From Gammaproteobacteria bacterium (GTDB lineage: Bacteria > Pseudomonadota > Gammaproteobacteria > Pseudomonadales > Pseudohongiellaceae), in assembly GCA_002711845.1 (NCBI GenBank), contig PASF01000014.1, forward strand, positions 1 to 64,000: DNA of 64,000 nucleotides, written 5' to 3'. This document shows positions 56,000 to 64,000 of the stretch, piece by piece (the stretch's first letter is position 1; the number at the start of each line of letters is the position of its first letter). Below the pieces are notes generated by a model. The model was given only the letters and a program-made list of their open reading frames with translations, was not told the origin of the DNA and made no database searches. Made by a program: the position numbers and the translations under genes.

Positions 56000-56776
56000 T
56001 CAGGGTTTGCGGAACAACAGCGTAAACCGGTCGGTGCGTCCGGTGACTGTTTCATGTCCGACTTCCAGTGTCAGGTCATCCGCGACGCTGGCGTGCAGGT
56101 CACTGAAATCGACCAGTTCAAAGCCGGCTGCCTGAATTTCCTTGATCATCAGCACCGGATCCAGGCGTCTGCCGTTCTCCCGATCGTCCAGTTCCAGATG
56201 CCGGCGGGTATGGTCAATGACACCGTAGAGGCCACCGGTGCTGAGGCTGTCGAAAATGGCATCGTTGAGATGCGCCCGACTCTGTGCATTCATGTTGTGC
56301 AGGTTGCGGAAGGTCAGCACCATATCCAGATCGTCAACGGCAAAGTTGAAGGGCGCCAGCTCGCGCAACGTCATACCCTCAGGCAGGTGCAGCACCTCGA
56401 CCTCATCAAAGCCAGGCTGGTTCAGCACGCGTTCGGCAACCGTGTCGGTGCCGATGGCCACATAGAGTTTGCCGCTGCCACGCAGGGTTGGTGCCAGAAT
56501 CTTGGTATACCAGCCGGCACCCGGCACCAGCTCCAGTACCCGCATGTCCTCGCGCAGGCCAAAGAACTCCAGAGTTGCTACCGGTTTGCGCTCGATCTCG
56601 TCACGGGCAATCTCGGCCGGTGTGCGGGTAGCCCCCAGCAAGGCCATTTCGATCTTGTTGCGGGTACTGGCGAAGTCGTCGGTCTGGGCCTGTGCAACAG
56701 GCGCGGACAGGCTCACGGTGACGGCCAGGCCCGCCAGAAACGCGGGTCCGATGTTGCCACGAAACAGTTTGATCAT
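56000..56776 (-). CDS. predicted methyltransferase with signal peptide
   Basis: A 258-residue protein of the COG4798 type. It has a signal peptide (ends SAPVAQAQ, about residue 31), a conserved DEIERKPVATLEFFGLREDM region, motif I VLELVPGAGWYTKIL, and the RNLHNM acidic/loop region. The fold is that of a class I SAM methyltransferase, but the export signal makes a methylation role unusual. GGAG stands just before the ATG at 56776. It is convergent with murJ and follows yeiP by 43 bp on the same strand. Substrate unknown. Confidence 0.82.
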   Translation of the reverse strand: MIKLFRGNIGPAFLAGLAVTVSLSAPVAQAQTDDFASTRNKIEMALLGATRTPAEIARDEIERKPVATLEFFGLREDMRVLELVPGAGWYTKILAPTLRGSGKLYVAIGTDTVAERVLNQPGFDEVEVLHLPEGMTLRELAPFNFAVDDLDMVLTFRNLHNMNAQSRAHLNDAIFDSLSTGGLYGVIDHTRRHLELDDRENGRRLDPVLMIKEIQAAGFELVDFSDLHASVADDLTLEVGHETVTGRTDRFTLLFRKP

Positions 56777-56819
56777 GCTTGTTCTCCGGGAAAAAATTGG
56801 CCACAGGGCCGTTGGCGCA

Positions 56820-57383
56820 CTAGGCGCGTGATACAAATTTGCCGGTCACGGTACTGACCTTTATCTTCTCACCCGTGGTGAGGTATTCAGGCACCTGGAT
56901 TTCCAGGCCCGTGTTCAGGGTGGCCGGTTTGGGACGCGCGGTTGCCGAGGCGCTGCCGCCGCCGGACGGCGTACTGACAATTTCCATGACCACGGTTTGT
57001 GGCAATTCTATTCCCAGCAGGTGGTCGTCCATGATCAGCGCGGTAATACCGTCCAGCTGGTCAGTCAGGTAAGGGATGTCATCCTCGACCTGTTCGGCAT
57101 TGATACCATACTGACTGTAGTCGTCGGTGCTCATGAAGTACAGTGTGTTGTCCTCGCGATAGGAATACTGGACGTTCATGCGACTGCAATCGGCGATCTT
57201 GACGACATCGTCCCCCTTGTAAGCCTCGTCCAGCTTCTGCTGGGTTTTCAGGTTGGTATAGCGCACCTTGTACATGGTCACGCCGCCGCGGGAGGAAGGA
57301 CTCTTGCCCTCCAGTTGACGGATCAGATGCGGGACACCGTCGATATCGACAATCATGCCGCGTTTTAACTCATTTGCTTTCAT
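56820..57383 (-). CDS. yeiP: elongation factor P-like protein YeiP
   Basis: A 187-residue EF-P paralogue with the KOW-like N-terminal domain (ANELKRGMIVDIDGVPHLI) and two OB domains ending LEIQVPEYLTTGEKIKV. The loop that in EF-P holds the modified lysine reads GKSPSSRGG, as expected for the YeiP group rather than EF-P. YeiP binds the ribosome and may ease special stalls. It is divergent from the DAHP synthase gene. The ATG at 57383 is preferred, since the upstream frame enters an inverted repeat. Confidence 0.92.
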   Translation of the reverse strand: MKANELKRGMIVDIDGVPHLIRQLEGKSPSSRGGVTMYKVRYTNLKTQQKLDEAYKGDDVVKIADCSRMNVQYSYREDNTLYFMSTDDYSQYGINAEQVEDDIPYLTDQLDGITALIMDDHLLGIELPQTVVMEIVSTPSGGGSASATARPKPATLNTGLEIQVPEYLTTGEKIKVSTVTGKFVSRA

Positions 57384-57506
57384 GACGCTGTCATCCTCGG
57401 AAGCCCGGTGCGCAGACGTCGCACCGGGATCGAAATTTACTGTATCCGCGGCAGCCTGTAAATATTCGTGACAGCAACGACAGTAACGCTTGGATAGTGC
57501 GATCTG

Positions 57507-57574
57507 TCCGCCCCCGCAAGGGCTGGGGGTGCAGGAAGCCGGGTTCCTGTACCCCCAACCCTTGCGGGGGCGGA
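57507..57574. repeat. 31-bp inverted repeat ahead of yeiP and DAHP synthase
   Basis: A 31-base arm starting TCCGCCCCCGCAAGGG (57507) pairs with its complement ending CCCTTGCGGGGGCGGA (57574) with two mismatches and a short loop. It is GC-rich, has no T-tract and lies between two divergent genes. It looks like a mobile palindromic element rather than an operator. Confidence 0.7.
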
Positions 57575-57658
57575 AAGTGCCCACTGGCGGACTTTCCCTC
57601 GTGATCGAATAAATGTATAACAGGCCTCAGAATCTGACAGTTTAGCGAGTAATAGAGC

Positions 57659-58738
57659 ATGCCCAAGACAAAAGACGAAGTAGACAACTTCCACATTATC
57701 TCAACCGAAGAGCTTCCGCAGCCGGCGCAACTGAAGCAGGAGATGCCGCTGGCGGGCAAGGCGCTGGAGACGGTTCTGCAGGGTCATCGGGGCGTCAAGG
57801 GCGTCCTGGATGGCAAGGACGAGCGGCTGATTGTTGTGGTGGGGCCGTGCTCCATCCATGATACGGCACAGGCCCTTGATTACGCGCGCCTGCTCAAGCC
57901 CCTGGCAGATGAACTGCAGGACACGTTGCTGATTGTCATGCGGGTGTATTTCGAAAAGCCGCGCACCACGGTAGGCTGGGAAGGTCTGATTTATGACCCC
58001 TATCTTGATGGCAGCCATCGTATCGAGCACGGTCTGCGTATTGGCCGTCAGCTGATGCTGGATATCAACGAGCTGGGGTTGCCGATTGCCGTGGAAGCGC
58101 TCGACCTGATCTCGCCGCAGTATCTGCAGGACCTGGTGAGCTGGACGGCGGTGGGTGCGCGCACCACGGAATCGCCGACACATCGCAAGCTGGCCAGTGG
58201 TATTTCGTCCGCTGTCGGCTTCAAGAACAATGTTGACGGCAGCCTGTCGGTAGCGGTCAATGCGATCCGTGCAGCGTCGGCAATCAATACCTTCATCAGC
58301 GTCACCGAAGCTGGCAAAGTCGCTGCGTTTCGTACCTCGGGTAATCCGCACAGTCACGTGATTCTGCGAGGGGGCAAAGAACCCAATTTTGAATCACCGT
58401 TTGTGGCAGCCTGCGAGCAGGCGTTGCGCAAGGCGGCGATCACCGAAAATATCATGATTGATTGCAGTCACGGCAATTCACGCAAACAGTACGAACGGCA
58501 GTTGGACGTCCTGCGCGACGTCACCGTGCAGATTGAGGCCGGTAACAAGTCCATCATCGGTGTCATGCTGGAAAGCAATATCCATGCAGGTAATCAGCCA
58601 ATACCGGATGACCTGGAGGAGATACGTTATGGTGTGTCCATCACCGACGCCTGTATAGACTGGCCGGCAACCGAGACGGCATTGCGCGAGATGGCTGCGC
58701 GCTTGCGCCCGGTGTTGCCGACCAGACGGCGTGGGTGA
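57659..58738 (+). CDS. aroG: 3-deoxy-7-phosphoheptulonate synthase
   Basis: A 359-residue type I DAHP synthase of the AroFGH group that joins PEP and erythrose 4-phosphate, the first step of aromatic synthesis. It has VVGPCSIHD, MRVYFEKPRTTVGWEGL, the ARTTESPTHRKLASG stretch, GGKEPNF and DCSHGNS. Which amino acid inhibits it (Phe, Tyr or Trp) cannot be told by eye, so aroG is a provisional symbol. Its product feeds chorismate and so also UbiC at 21422. Confidence 0.94.
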   Translation: MPKTKDEVDNFHIISTEELPQPAQLKQEMPLAGKALETVLQGHRGVKGVLDGKDERLIVVVGPCSIHDTAQALDYARLLKPLADELQDTLLIVMRVYFEKPRTTVGWEGLIYDPYLDGSHRIEHGLRIGRQLMLDINELGLPIAVEALDLISPQYLQDLVSWTAVGARTTESPTHRKLASGISSAVGFKNNVDGSLSVAVNAIRAASAINTFISVTEAGKVAAFRTSGNPHSHVILRGGKEPNFESPFVAACEQALRKAAITENIMIDCSHGNSRKQYERQLDVLRDVTVQIEAGNKSIIGVMLESNIHAGNQPIPDDLEEIRYGVSITDACIDWPATETALREMAARLRPVLPTRRRG

Positions 58739-58759
58739 CGGTGTGGGCGGGTGGTGCGT

Positions 58760-58861
58760 TTATCCGCCTATGATCATGGAGATGATGATCAGGCCTATGG
58801 CAACCAGCGCGATAGTGCCAACTGTCACGCTGATGTTACGTGCTACCAGACGATCTTCCAT
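58760..58861 (-). CDS. 33-residue single-helix membrane protein
   Basis: This ORF is too short for usual gene callers. It encodes 33 residues: a charged start MEDRLVARN, then one hydrophobic helix (TVGTIALVAIGLIIIS) and MIIGG at the end. An excellent Shine-Dalgarno GGAGGT stands seven bases before the ATG (58861), strong evidence for translation. The charges suggest the N-terminus stays in the cytoplasm. It is convergent with the DAHP synthase gene, with 21 bp between the stops. No family is recognised. Small proteins of this kind often bind and tune larger membrane proteins, but that is inference. Confidence 0.78.
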   Translation of the reverse strand: MEDRLVARNISVTVGTIALVAIGLIIISMIIGG

Positions 58862-59138
58862 TGTCTTACCTCCGCGATGTGTTTAAAGACTGTTAGTCCA
58901 AAAAATGTGATAGACATTGTCGGTGGGGATTTTTCCCTCTTGTGATTCTTATCATCTCGGATCGTGTCAGTCGGCATGTTGATCTGTGTCAAGCGACGGC
59001 GAGATGCTGTTCAGCGCAATACCGGATAACACAGCAGAGCGTTGCTCCCCTGAGCCTAATTGACTATTATGAATACAGAGCAGATGAACACAGACAACTA
59101 AAGCTGTCACTTAAACGGAATAAATGGAGAGTCAGGTT

Positions 59139-59576
59139 ATGACAAGCTACAACAAAGTTCTGGTCGCGGTTGATGGTTCTGACGAGTCAGACAAGATAAT
59201 TGCCAAGGCGCTGGCCATGGCCGGTGACAGCAATGCGCAGCTGGATGTGGTCATGGTGTTTGAGCCACTGCTGGGCAGTTATTCTTTTGAGCTGAACATG
59301 GCAGATTTTGAAAAAGTTCAGAAGGAGCATCAGGAACAGGTTGCCAGCAAGATGCGTGCGAAAATGGCCGCCATGTCGCCGTCTGTGCCTGCCAAGCAGG
59401 TGCATTTTCTGCGGGGCAAACCGGCCACTGAAATCAAGAAACTGTGTGAAGAGCTGGGCACTGATCTGCTGGTGATTGGCAGTCACGGGCATAACCCGGT
59501 GCGGGCCGTACTGGGTTCGACCGCCAATGCCGTTTTGCACGGCATCCATTGCGACGTCCTGACCATCCGCGTCTAA
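59139..59576 (+). CDS. universal stress protein (UspA family)
   Basis: A 145-residue UspA-type protein with YNKVLVAVDGSDESDKII at the N-terminus and the ATP-binding-type end DLLVIGSHGHNPVRAVLGSTANAVL (G-2x-G-9x-G(S/T)). It probably binds ATP. The UspA family helps cells survive stress, and the client is unknown. The ATG at 59139 is preferred over one five codons upstream because it gives the usual family start. It stands alone. Confidence 0.9.
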   Translation: MTSYNKVLVAVDGSDESDKIIAKALAMAGDSNAQLDVVMVFEPLLGSYSFELNMADFEKVQKEHQEQVASKMRAKMAAMSPSVPAKQVHFLRGKPATEIKKLCEELGTDLLVIGSHGHNPVRAVLGSTANAVLHGIHCDVLTIRV

Positions 59577-59623
59577 CGGCGGAGTTTATCCCCAAGCCAG
59601 CCTGTCAGCGTGGTCAGCCAAAT

Positions 59624-59680
59624 GCCATCAACCCCAGGGAGGTCCGGCGCCGGGTCCGGTGCCCTCCTGAGGTTGATGGC
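59624..59680. repeat. inverted repeat between usp and the aminotransferase
   Basis: GCCATCAACC (59624-59633) pairs with GGTTGATGGC (59671-59680), and inner arms GGGAGG / CCCTCC-type and CCGG / CCGG extend the stem. No T-tract follows. It separates two convergent genes and could act as a stabilising or partly terminating hairpin. Confidence 0.55.
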
Positions 59681-59703
59681 GCCACAGCGCTTGCATGGGC
59701 TGG

Positions 59704-60903
59704 CTAGCCGGACTTAAGTACGGCTGCAATGCTCTGTGCCAGGTATTCAATGTTGCTGCTGTTGATGCCGGCAATATTGATTCGACTGGAGTCCACCAGG
59801 TAGATGCTGTACTGGTTGATCAGGGTCTGCACCTGATCCACTGTCAGCCCCAGAAACGAGAACATGCCTTTTTCCTGCTCAATAAACCCGAAATCACGAT
59901 CAATACCCTGTTTACCCAGCTCAATAACCAGCGCTGACCGCAGTCCATTGATACGCTCACGCACCTCGGTCAACTCCAGCGCCCAGTCCCCGTTCAATTC
60001 GCTGTCTGCCAGAATTTCGGCCACCACACTGGCGCCGTGATCGGGTGGCATCGAGTACATGCCGCGGGCGGTAGAGGCGATCTGGCTGGCAGCTGCCTGC
60101 GTCGCCGCCGCGTTGCCAGTAATCACGGTCAGCGCCCCGGTGCGCTCCCGATACAGGCCAAAATTCTTGGAGCAGGAGCTGACCACAATCAGCTCGGGCA
60201 AGGACTCTGCCAGCAGGCGCACGCCATAGCTGTCCTCGGCCAGGCCGTCACCCAGCCCCTGGTAGGCCAGGTCAATGAACGGTGTAAAACCCCTGGCCTG
60301 CGCCAGTGACGCCACCGCCTGCCATTGTTCCCGGGTCAGATCTGCGCCACAGGGGTTATGGCAACAGCCGTGCAACAGCACCAGGTCACCCGGGCCGGCA
60401 TTGCCGATACGGGTCATCATGTCATCGAAGCGGATACCGTGGTGCTGGTAGTCGTAATACGGATAGGTCTCTATCTGCAGACCGGCTTCGCCAAGCAGCG
60501 GGATATGGTTAGCCCAGGTGGGGTCACTGACCAGGATCTTGCTGCCAGGCCGGACTTTCTGTATGAATTCGGCGGCCAGGCGCAGGCCGCCGCAGCCGCC
60601 CGGGGTCTGGAAGGTGACACGGCGATCGCCCAGCGTATGGGTCAGATTGTCACCCAGCACCAGGCCGGCCGCCAGCGCATTGAAGGCTGCCGATCCTGCC
60701 GGTGACACATAGGATTTGCTGCTCTGGCTCTGCAACAGTCTGGCCTCTGCCGATTTAACGGCTCGCATGACCGGCGTGTTGCCCTGTTCGTCCTTGTACA
60801 CGCCGACGCCCAGGTCAATTTTTTGCGGATTGGTATCAACACGATAGGCTGCCATCAGGCCGAGAATGGGGTCGGCGGGCAGGGGTTTCAGACTGTCAAA
60901 CAT
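59704..60903 (-). CDS. aspartate/aromatic aminotransferase
   Basis: A 399-residue class I PLP aminotransferase of the AspC/TyrB group. It starts MFDSLKPLPADPILGLMAAYR, has LDLGVGVYKDEQGNTPVMRAVK-like family text, LLHGCCHNPCGADLT, the PLP lysine in SSCSKNFGLYRERTG, and ends with the SRINIAGI segment. It interconverts aspartate or aromatic amino acids and their keto acids. Which substrate dominates cannot be read. The ATG at 60903 with AGGA upstream is chosen. folD is 52 bp upstream on the same strand, which suggests possible cotranscription. Confidence 0.93.
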   Translation of the reverse strand: MFDSLKPLPADPILGLMAAYRVDTNPQKIDLGVGVYKDEQGNTPVMRAVKSAEARLLQSQSSKSYVSPAGSAAFNALAAGLVLGDNLTHTLGDRRVTFQTPGGCGGLRLAAEFIQKVRPGSKILVSDPTWANHIPLLGEAGLQIETYPYYDYQHHGIRFDDMMTRIGNAGPGDLVLLHGCCHNPCGADLTREQWQAVASLAQARGFTPFIDLAYQGLGDGLAEDSYGVRLLAESLPELIVVSSCSKNFGLYRERTGALTVITGNAAATQAAASQIASTARGMYSMPPDHGASVVAEILADSELNGDWALELTEVRERINGLRSALVIELGKQGIDRDFGFIEQEKGMFSFLGLTVDQVQTLINQYSIYLVDSSRINIAGINSSNIEYLAQSIAAVLKSG

Positions 60904-60955
60904 GTGATTGTCCTGTTCAGGTAGGAGGCCGGTTGTCAACGTTGCCGATGGCGCA

Positions 60956-61837
60956 CTAAAAATGCTGCCGCAACGATTGTGCTTTCAGCGTGTTCTGCAG
61001 CAGGGAAACGATGGTCATAGGGCCCACACCGCCTGGCACTGGCGTAATCCAGCTGCACTTGTCCTTGACGGCGGCAAAGTCGACGTCCCCGGCCAGCCGA
61101 TAGCCGGATTTTTTGCTGGCATCCGGCAAGCGGGTGATGCCGACATCAATGACCACGGCACCGTCCTTGACCATGTCCGCACCGACAAACTCGGCTTTGC
61201 CAATGGCAACAATGAGGATATCGGCGCTGCGACAGATCGCCGCCATATCCCGGGTGCGGCTGTGCACCAGGGTCACGGTGCTGTTACCCGGGCTGGTATT
61301 GCGCGACATCAGCAGTGACATTGGCGTGCCGACGATGTTGCTGCGCCCGATGACGACACAGTGTTTACCTTCGGTGTCGATATTGTGATGGCGTAGCAAC
61401 TCCATGATGCCGTTGGGCGTTGCCGAGATGAATGTCGGCAGGCCCAGGCACAGGCGGCCTACATTCTCAGGGCAGAAGCCATCGACGTCCTTGGCCGGGT
61501 CGATCGCCAGGGTAATGCGGGTTTCATTGATGTGGGCGGGCAGGGGCAGCTGAACGATAAAGCCATCAATGTCGCTGTCGTTGTTCAGTTTGTCGATTTC
61601 GGCGAGCAGTGCCGCCTCACTGACGTCACTGTCCAGACGCACCAGCGTTGATTTGAAACCTACACGTTCGCAGGCCAGCACCTTGTTATTGACGTAGGTC
61701 TCGCTGGCGCCGTCATGGCCAACCAGGACTGCCGCCAGATGTGGAATTTTTCCGCCTTGGGCGCGGAGTTCATCAACCTGTTCGGCTATCTGTGCCTTGA
61801 TCGTTTCCGCGGTCTGTTTGCCGTCGAGTAGTTGCAT
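60956..61837 (-). CDS. folD: methylene-THF dehydrogenase/cyclohydrolase FolD
   Basis: A 293-residue bifunctional FolD, close to the E. coli length. It has [18 protein letters not shown] with the catalytic Tyr/Lys, [33 protein letters not shown] and [14 protein letters not shown] for NADP+. It interconverts 5,10-methylene- and 10-formyl-THF. The ATG at 61837 is preceded by AGGGG-like bases. Confidence 0.96.
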   Translation of the reverse strand: MQLLDGKQTAETIKAQIAEQVDELRAQGGKIPHLAAVLVGHDGASETYVNNKVLACERVGFKSTLVRLDSDVSEAALLAEIDKLNNDSDIDGFIVQLPLPAHINETRITLAIDPAKDVDGFCPENVGRLCLGLPTFISATPNGIMELLRHHNIDTEGKHCVVIGRSNIVGTPMSLLMSRNTSPGNSTVTLVHSRTRDMAAICRSADILIVAIGKAEFVGADMVKDGAVVIDVGITRLPDASKKSGYRLAGDVDFAAVKDKCSWITPVPGGVGPMTIVSLLQNTLKAQSLRQHF

Positions 61838-61897
61838 GATGAGAGCCCCTGTTCTGTAAAGGAGGCAATCATAAACGAGCACCGTCAGTGGCTCAAG

Positions 61898-62317
61898 CTA
61901 CCATTTGCCGGTATTGGGCATACTGACCCAGGGTTCTTGAGGCGGCAGAGGGTCGCCCGCCTGCAACAGTTCAATGGAGATGTTGTCTGGTGACCGGATA
62001 AAGGCCATCCGGCCATCGCGCGGTGGCCGGTTGATGGCGACGCCCTGGCGCTGCAGAGACGCACACAGGTCGTAGATGTTGTCGACGCGGTAGGCCAGGT
62101 GACCAAAGTTGCGGCCTTCGCTGTATAGTTCCGGATCCCAATTGTAGGTCAGTTCGATCTGGGCGTGTTCGTCGCCCTCGGCTGCCAGAAAAACTAGGGT
62201 GAAACGGCCCGATTCATTGTCCCGCCGACTCAGTTCCCTGAATCCCAGTTTGTTACAGTAAAAATCCAGTGATGCCTCCAGACTGCTGACGCGCACCATG
62301 GTGTGAAGGTATTTCAT
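61898..62317 (-). CDS. gloA: lactoylglutathione lyase-like glyoxalase I
   Basis: A 139-residue glyoxalase I-type protein. The metal ligands expected from E. coli GloA are present: His5 (KYLHTMVRV), Glu55 (AQIELTYNW), His73 (FGHLAYRV) and Glu116 (ISIELLQAG). It would turn the methylglyoxal-glutathione hemithioacetal into lactoylglutathione. GGGAG stands before the ATG at 62317. A secreted protein gene lies 50 bp upstream on the same strand. Confidence 0.92.
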   Translation of the reverse strand: MKYLHTMVRVSSLEASLDFYCNKLGFRELSRRDNESGRFTLVFLAAEGDEHAQIELTYNWDPELYSEGRNFGHLAYRVDNIYDLCASLQRQGVAINRPPRDGRMAFIRSPDNISIELLQAGDPLPPQEPWVSMPNTGKW

Positions 62318-62366
62318 AACGTTCTCCCGAAAATTTTCAGGCCGGTTAGTGGATAACACGCCACAT

Positions 62367-62774
62367 TTAGCCGGGGGCAGTGCTGGCGACCAGGCGCAGC
62401 GGGACATATTCCCCGGACTGGCTCCAGTCACCCTCGATGGCGATGACGTCGCCATTGTCGGCCAGGACCAGATTGCCATAGTACTCAACCTGAATACTGC
62501 TGAGCCGGATCGTGATTTGCCGGTCGCGGATGCTGATGCTGTCGATGGGCAGCCCGCTGCGAAACTGGCTGGGAATGTCCAGGGTGCCGGTATGCCCGGC
62601 GTCACTGCCTGCCATGTTCAGGTTAAAGACCACGTCAATGGGATCGTACTGGGCGGCTACCAGGGTGCCACGCCATTGACCGCTGAGGTCTTGCGCCGAG
62701 GCACTGGTGCCGCTGAGTATGAAGAGGCCGATGACTAACAGGTATGCCGGATAGCGTCGCTTGAATGAGTTCAT
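62367..62774 (-). CDS. secreted protein of unknown function
   Basis: A 135-residue protein with a signal peptide (core LLVIGLFILSGTSASAQ) and a mature part of about 107 residues rich in beta-strand patterns (DLSGQWRGTLVAAQ, IDVVFNLNMAG, ITIRLSSIQVEYYGNLVLA). It may be a small beta-barrel or calycin-like fold. No family is recognised. It lies 50 bp ahead of the glyoxalase gene in the same direction. The ribosome binding site is poor, so the start is uncertain. Confidence 0.65.
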   Translation of the reverse strand: MNSFKRRYPAYLLVIGLFILSGTSASAQDLSGQWRGTLVAAQYDPIDVVFNLNMAGSDAGHTGTLDIPSQFRSGLPIDSISIRDRQITIRLSSIQVEYYGNLVLADNGDVIAIEGDWSQSGEYVPLRLVASTAPG

Positions 62775-62801
62775 GATGACAGCATAGCGCGGCGTTGCCG
62801 A

Positions 62802-62839
62802 TAAAAAAAGAGGTTGTTGCCAGTCGACAACAACCTCTT
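62802..62839 (-). terminator. terminator of the gene at 62862-63899
   Basis: On the minus strand AAGAGGTTGTTG, an 8-base loop and CAACAACCTCTT form a perfect 12-bp stem followed by seven T residues (A residues 62803-62809 on the plus strand), 23 bases after the stop codon. Confidence 0.9.
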
Positions 62840-62861
62840 GCGCCCGAGCGATCTGCTAAGC

Positions 62862-63899
62862 CTATTTCTTCAGGTATTCAAACGTCAGGTTGTAGGCCAC
62901 ATTGGTCGTGATCGGGCCGATCACCGTTTGTGTCGTGGTGGTTGCCGAGAATTGTGCCCGGTAGAACACCCGACTGTCAGCGACACTGACTTCACTGATC
63001 TGGAAGCTGCTGAAGGTACTGGAATCAACACCTTCGGCATCATCCAGCGCCTTTCGCACGTCGTCTTCCAGACTGTCCAGTTCGGTGTTGCCTGGCGCCG
63101 GAATGCTGTCGATTTTAAAGGTGAACGGTGTGCTGACACCACTGGATGAGACCGTGCCCGCAATGGTGAGGGAATAGTCGCCGTCGGGGACTTCCACCAC
63201 CGGTTCCTCAATGGGGTCAACGGGCTGTCCGGTCAATTCAGCCAGAGTATTGGCGAGGGTGCCAATGGTCACCGGTGCGTCACCAAACTCGCCGCCCATG
63301 ACATACACCGTATTGTCCTTGATACCGATATAGGTCGTGGTGCTGGGATAGTAACGATAGACAAAGCCATCCAGAATGCTGAACGCGGCATTCACGGATG
63401 TGCTCGGGAACAGGTCGGCATACAGCTCTTCCGCCTTGGTCATCAGCTGGCTGACCTGGTTCATGTTCGGCGGGGTGCCGCCCAGCAAGCCACAACGGGT
63501 GGAGTTGCTGGTTTTGCTGCCGGTAAACTGGCCAAGGAAGACATCGGATGTGGACATGACGTTGGCTTCATTGAAGCTGCCCGAGGTTACATCGGAAACG
63601 GCCAGTTTGACACCCAGTGCCGGTATGCTCCAGGTCGCCTCAGCGCCGGAGACGGTCGGACTGCTCAACACCAGGTCGGCGATGCAGACGGTGCCACCGG
63701 CGGCGATCACCATGTCCACGGTGGTGCCGTCTGTCAGCGGCGCGCCTGCCTGGGCTGATCCGAAAGTCAACGAATAGGTTCCCTCCAGCGACGCCGGTAT
63801 TGACGTTGATTGCGCAAGCACCGCGCTGCTGCCCAATATCAGGGCGCCCGCTACGCAGGGGGCCAGTACCCGGCGTACTGCATTTCTGAAAATTGTCAT
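62862..63899 (-). CDS. secreted protein of unknown function
   Basis: A 345-residue protein with a signal peptide (ends SSAVLAQ, about residue 30), so it is periplasmic or external. Three parts can be seen: a beta-rich N-terminal part with TYSLTFGSAQAGAPL, a middle part (KAEELYADLFPSTSVNAAFSI, then YYPSTTTYIGIKDNTVYVMG) that resembles repeats found in secreted proteins of marine bacteria, and a proline/valine hinge before another beta-rich part. GGAG precedes the ATG. No function can be assigned. A clear terminator follows it. Confidence 0.75.
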   Translation of the reverse strand: MTIFRNAVRRVLAPCVAGALILGSSAVLAQSTSIPASLEGTYSLTFGSAQAGAPLTDGTTVDMVIAAGGTVCIADLVLSSPTVSGAEATWSIPALGVKLAVSDVTSGSFNEANVMSTSDVFLGQFTGSKTSNSTRCGLLGGTPPNMNQVSQLMTKAEELYADLFPSTSVNAAFSILDGFVYRYYPSTTTYIGIKDNTVYVMGGEFGDAPVTIGTLANTLAELTGQPVDPIEEPVVEVPDGDYSLTIAGTVSSSGVSTPFTFKIDSIPAPGNTELDSLEDDVRKALDDAEGVDSSTFSSFQISEVSVADSRVFYRAQFSATTTTQTVIGPITTNVAYNLTFEYLKK

Positions 63900-64000
63900 G
63901 ACTCTTACTCCATTGCCATCTTGATTCGTTGAGGTTCATTGCACCGCAGTAGCGTAGGGCATTCGCCTGTTGGCGGGCACCCCCTGATCGGGGGGCGGGG
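63900..64000. other. upstream region of the last gene, window edge
   Basis: This holds the ribosome binding site of the secreted protein gene and GC-rich DNA (CCCCCTGATCGGGGGG near 63981-63996, a short palindrome). No gene is visible before the window ends. Confidence 0.4.

Overview
The window reads as ordinary chromosome of a gammaproteobacterium, probably a marine or otherwise aquatic, aerobic, Gram-negative heterotroph. The evidence is the block ispB / rplU-rpmA-obgE-proB / rpsT / murJ, a glnK-amtB pair, a PhoB-PhoR system with PHO boxes, an oadGAB sodium pump, a TonB-dependent receptor, an OmpA-family protein and ubiC (ubiquinone synthesis). I cannot name a genus from sequence alone. I saw no tRNA gene, insertion sequence, prophage, plasmid module or CRISPR array.

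Layout. 1-791: the 3' end of a 5S rRNA gene and its terminator, a long palindrome, a second terminator that still carries the last few 5S bases, and a leader with two small inverted repeats. 792-2490: glnK-amtB. 2566-8896: an NnrU-like membrane protein, oadG-oadA-oadB, a PIN-PhoH protein and cysE. 8989-13616: an ExeA-like ATPase, a solitary chemoreceptor and a GT39-type glycosyltransferase with an extra C-terminal domain. 13761-20041: a phosphate block of ppx and ppk (convergent, overlapping), a PHO box, phoU, then phoR and phoB with a second PHO box. 20235-24805: an OmpA-family protein, ubiC, a CoA transferase and a secreted TPR/TonB-C-like protein.

24965-31999: a promoter, short Ala/Arg-rich ORF and strong terminator ahead of an argD-like aminotransferase (a possible attenuator), followed by a run of lipid- or xenobiotic-type redox genes (CurA-like reductase, two SDRs, an acyl-CoA dehydrogenase, an amine-oxidase-like flavoprotein). 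32006-36240: a ToxR/CadC-like membrane regulator whose N-terminus is an 18-bp tandem repeat, divergent from an HtrA protease, then a serine hydrolase. 36285-48341: a nitroreductase, second CoA transferase, exported methyltransferase, TonB-dependent receptor, epimerase, ETF-ubiquinone oxidoreductase, TPR lipoprotein, acyl-CoA synthetase and ispB. ETF-QO, the acyl-CoA dehydrogenase, the synthetase and the CoA transferases could together feed acyl-CoA oxidation into ubiquinone, but they are not one operon.

48657-55935: conserved housekeeping genes (rplU, rpmA, obgE, proB, rpsT, murJ) with dps and an atypical Nramp transporter lying between rpsT and murJ. 56000-64000: a second exported methyltransferase, the EF-P-like protein YeiP, DAHP synthase, an unlisted 33-residue membrane protein with an excellent ribosome binding site, a universal stress protein, an aminotransferase, folD, glyoxalase I and two secreted proteins of unknown function.

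The items most worth following are the putative attenuator at 24965-25223, the 33-aa membrane protein at 58760-58861, the hexapeptide repeat in the membrane regulator, the Nramp protein lacking the usual metal-site motifs, and the two methyltransferases that appear to be exported.
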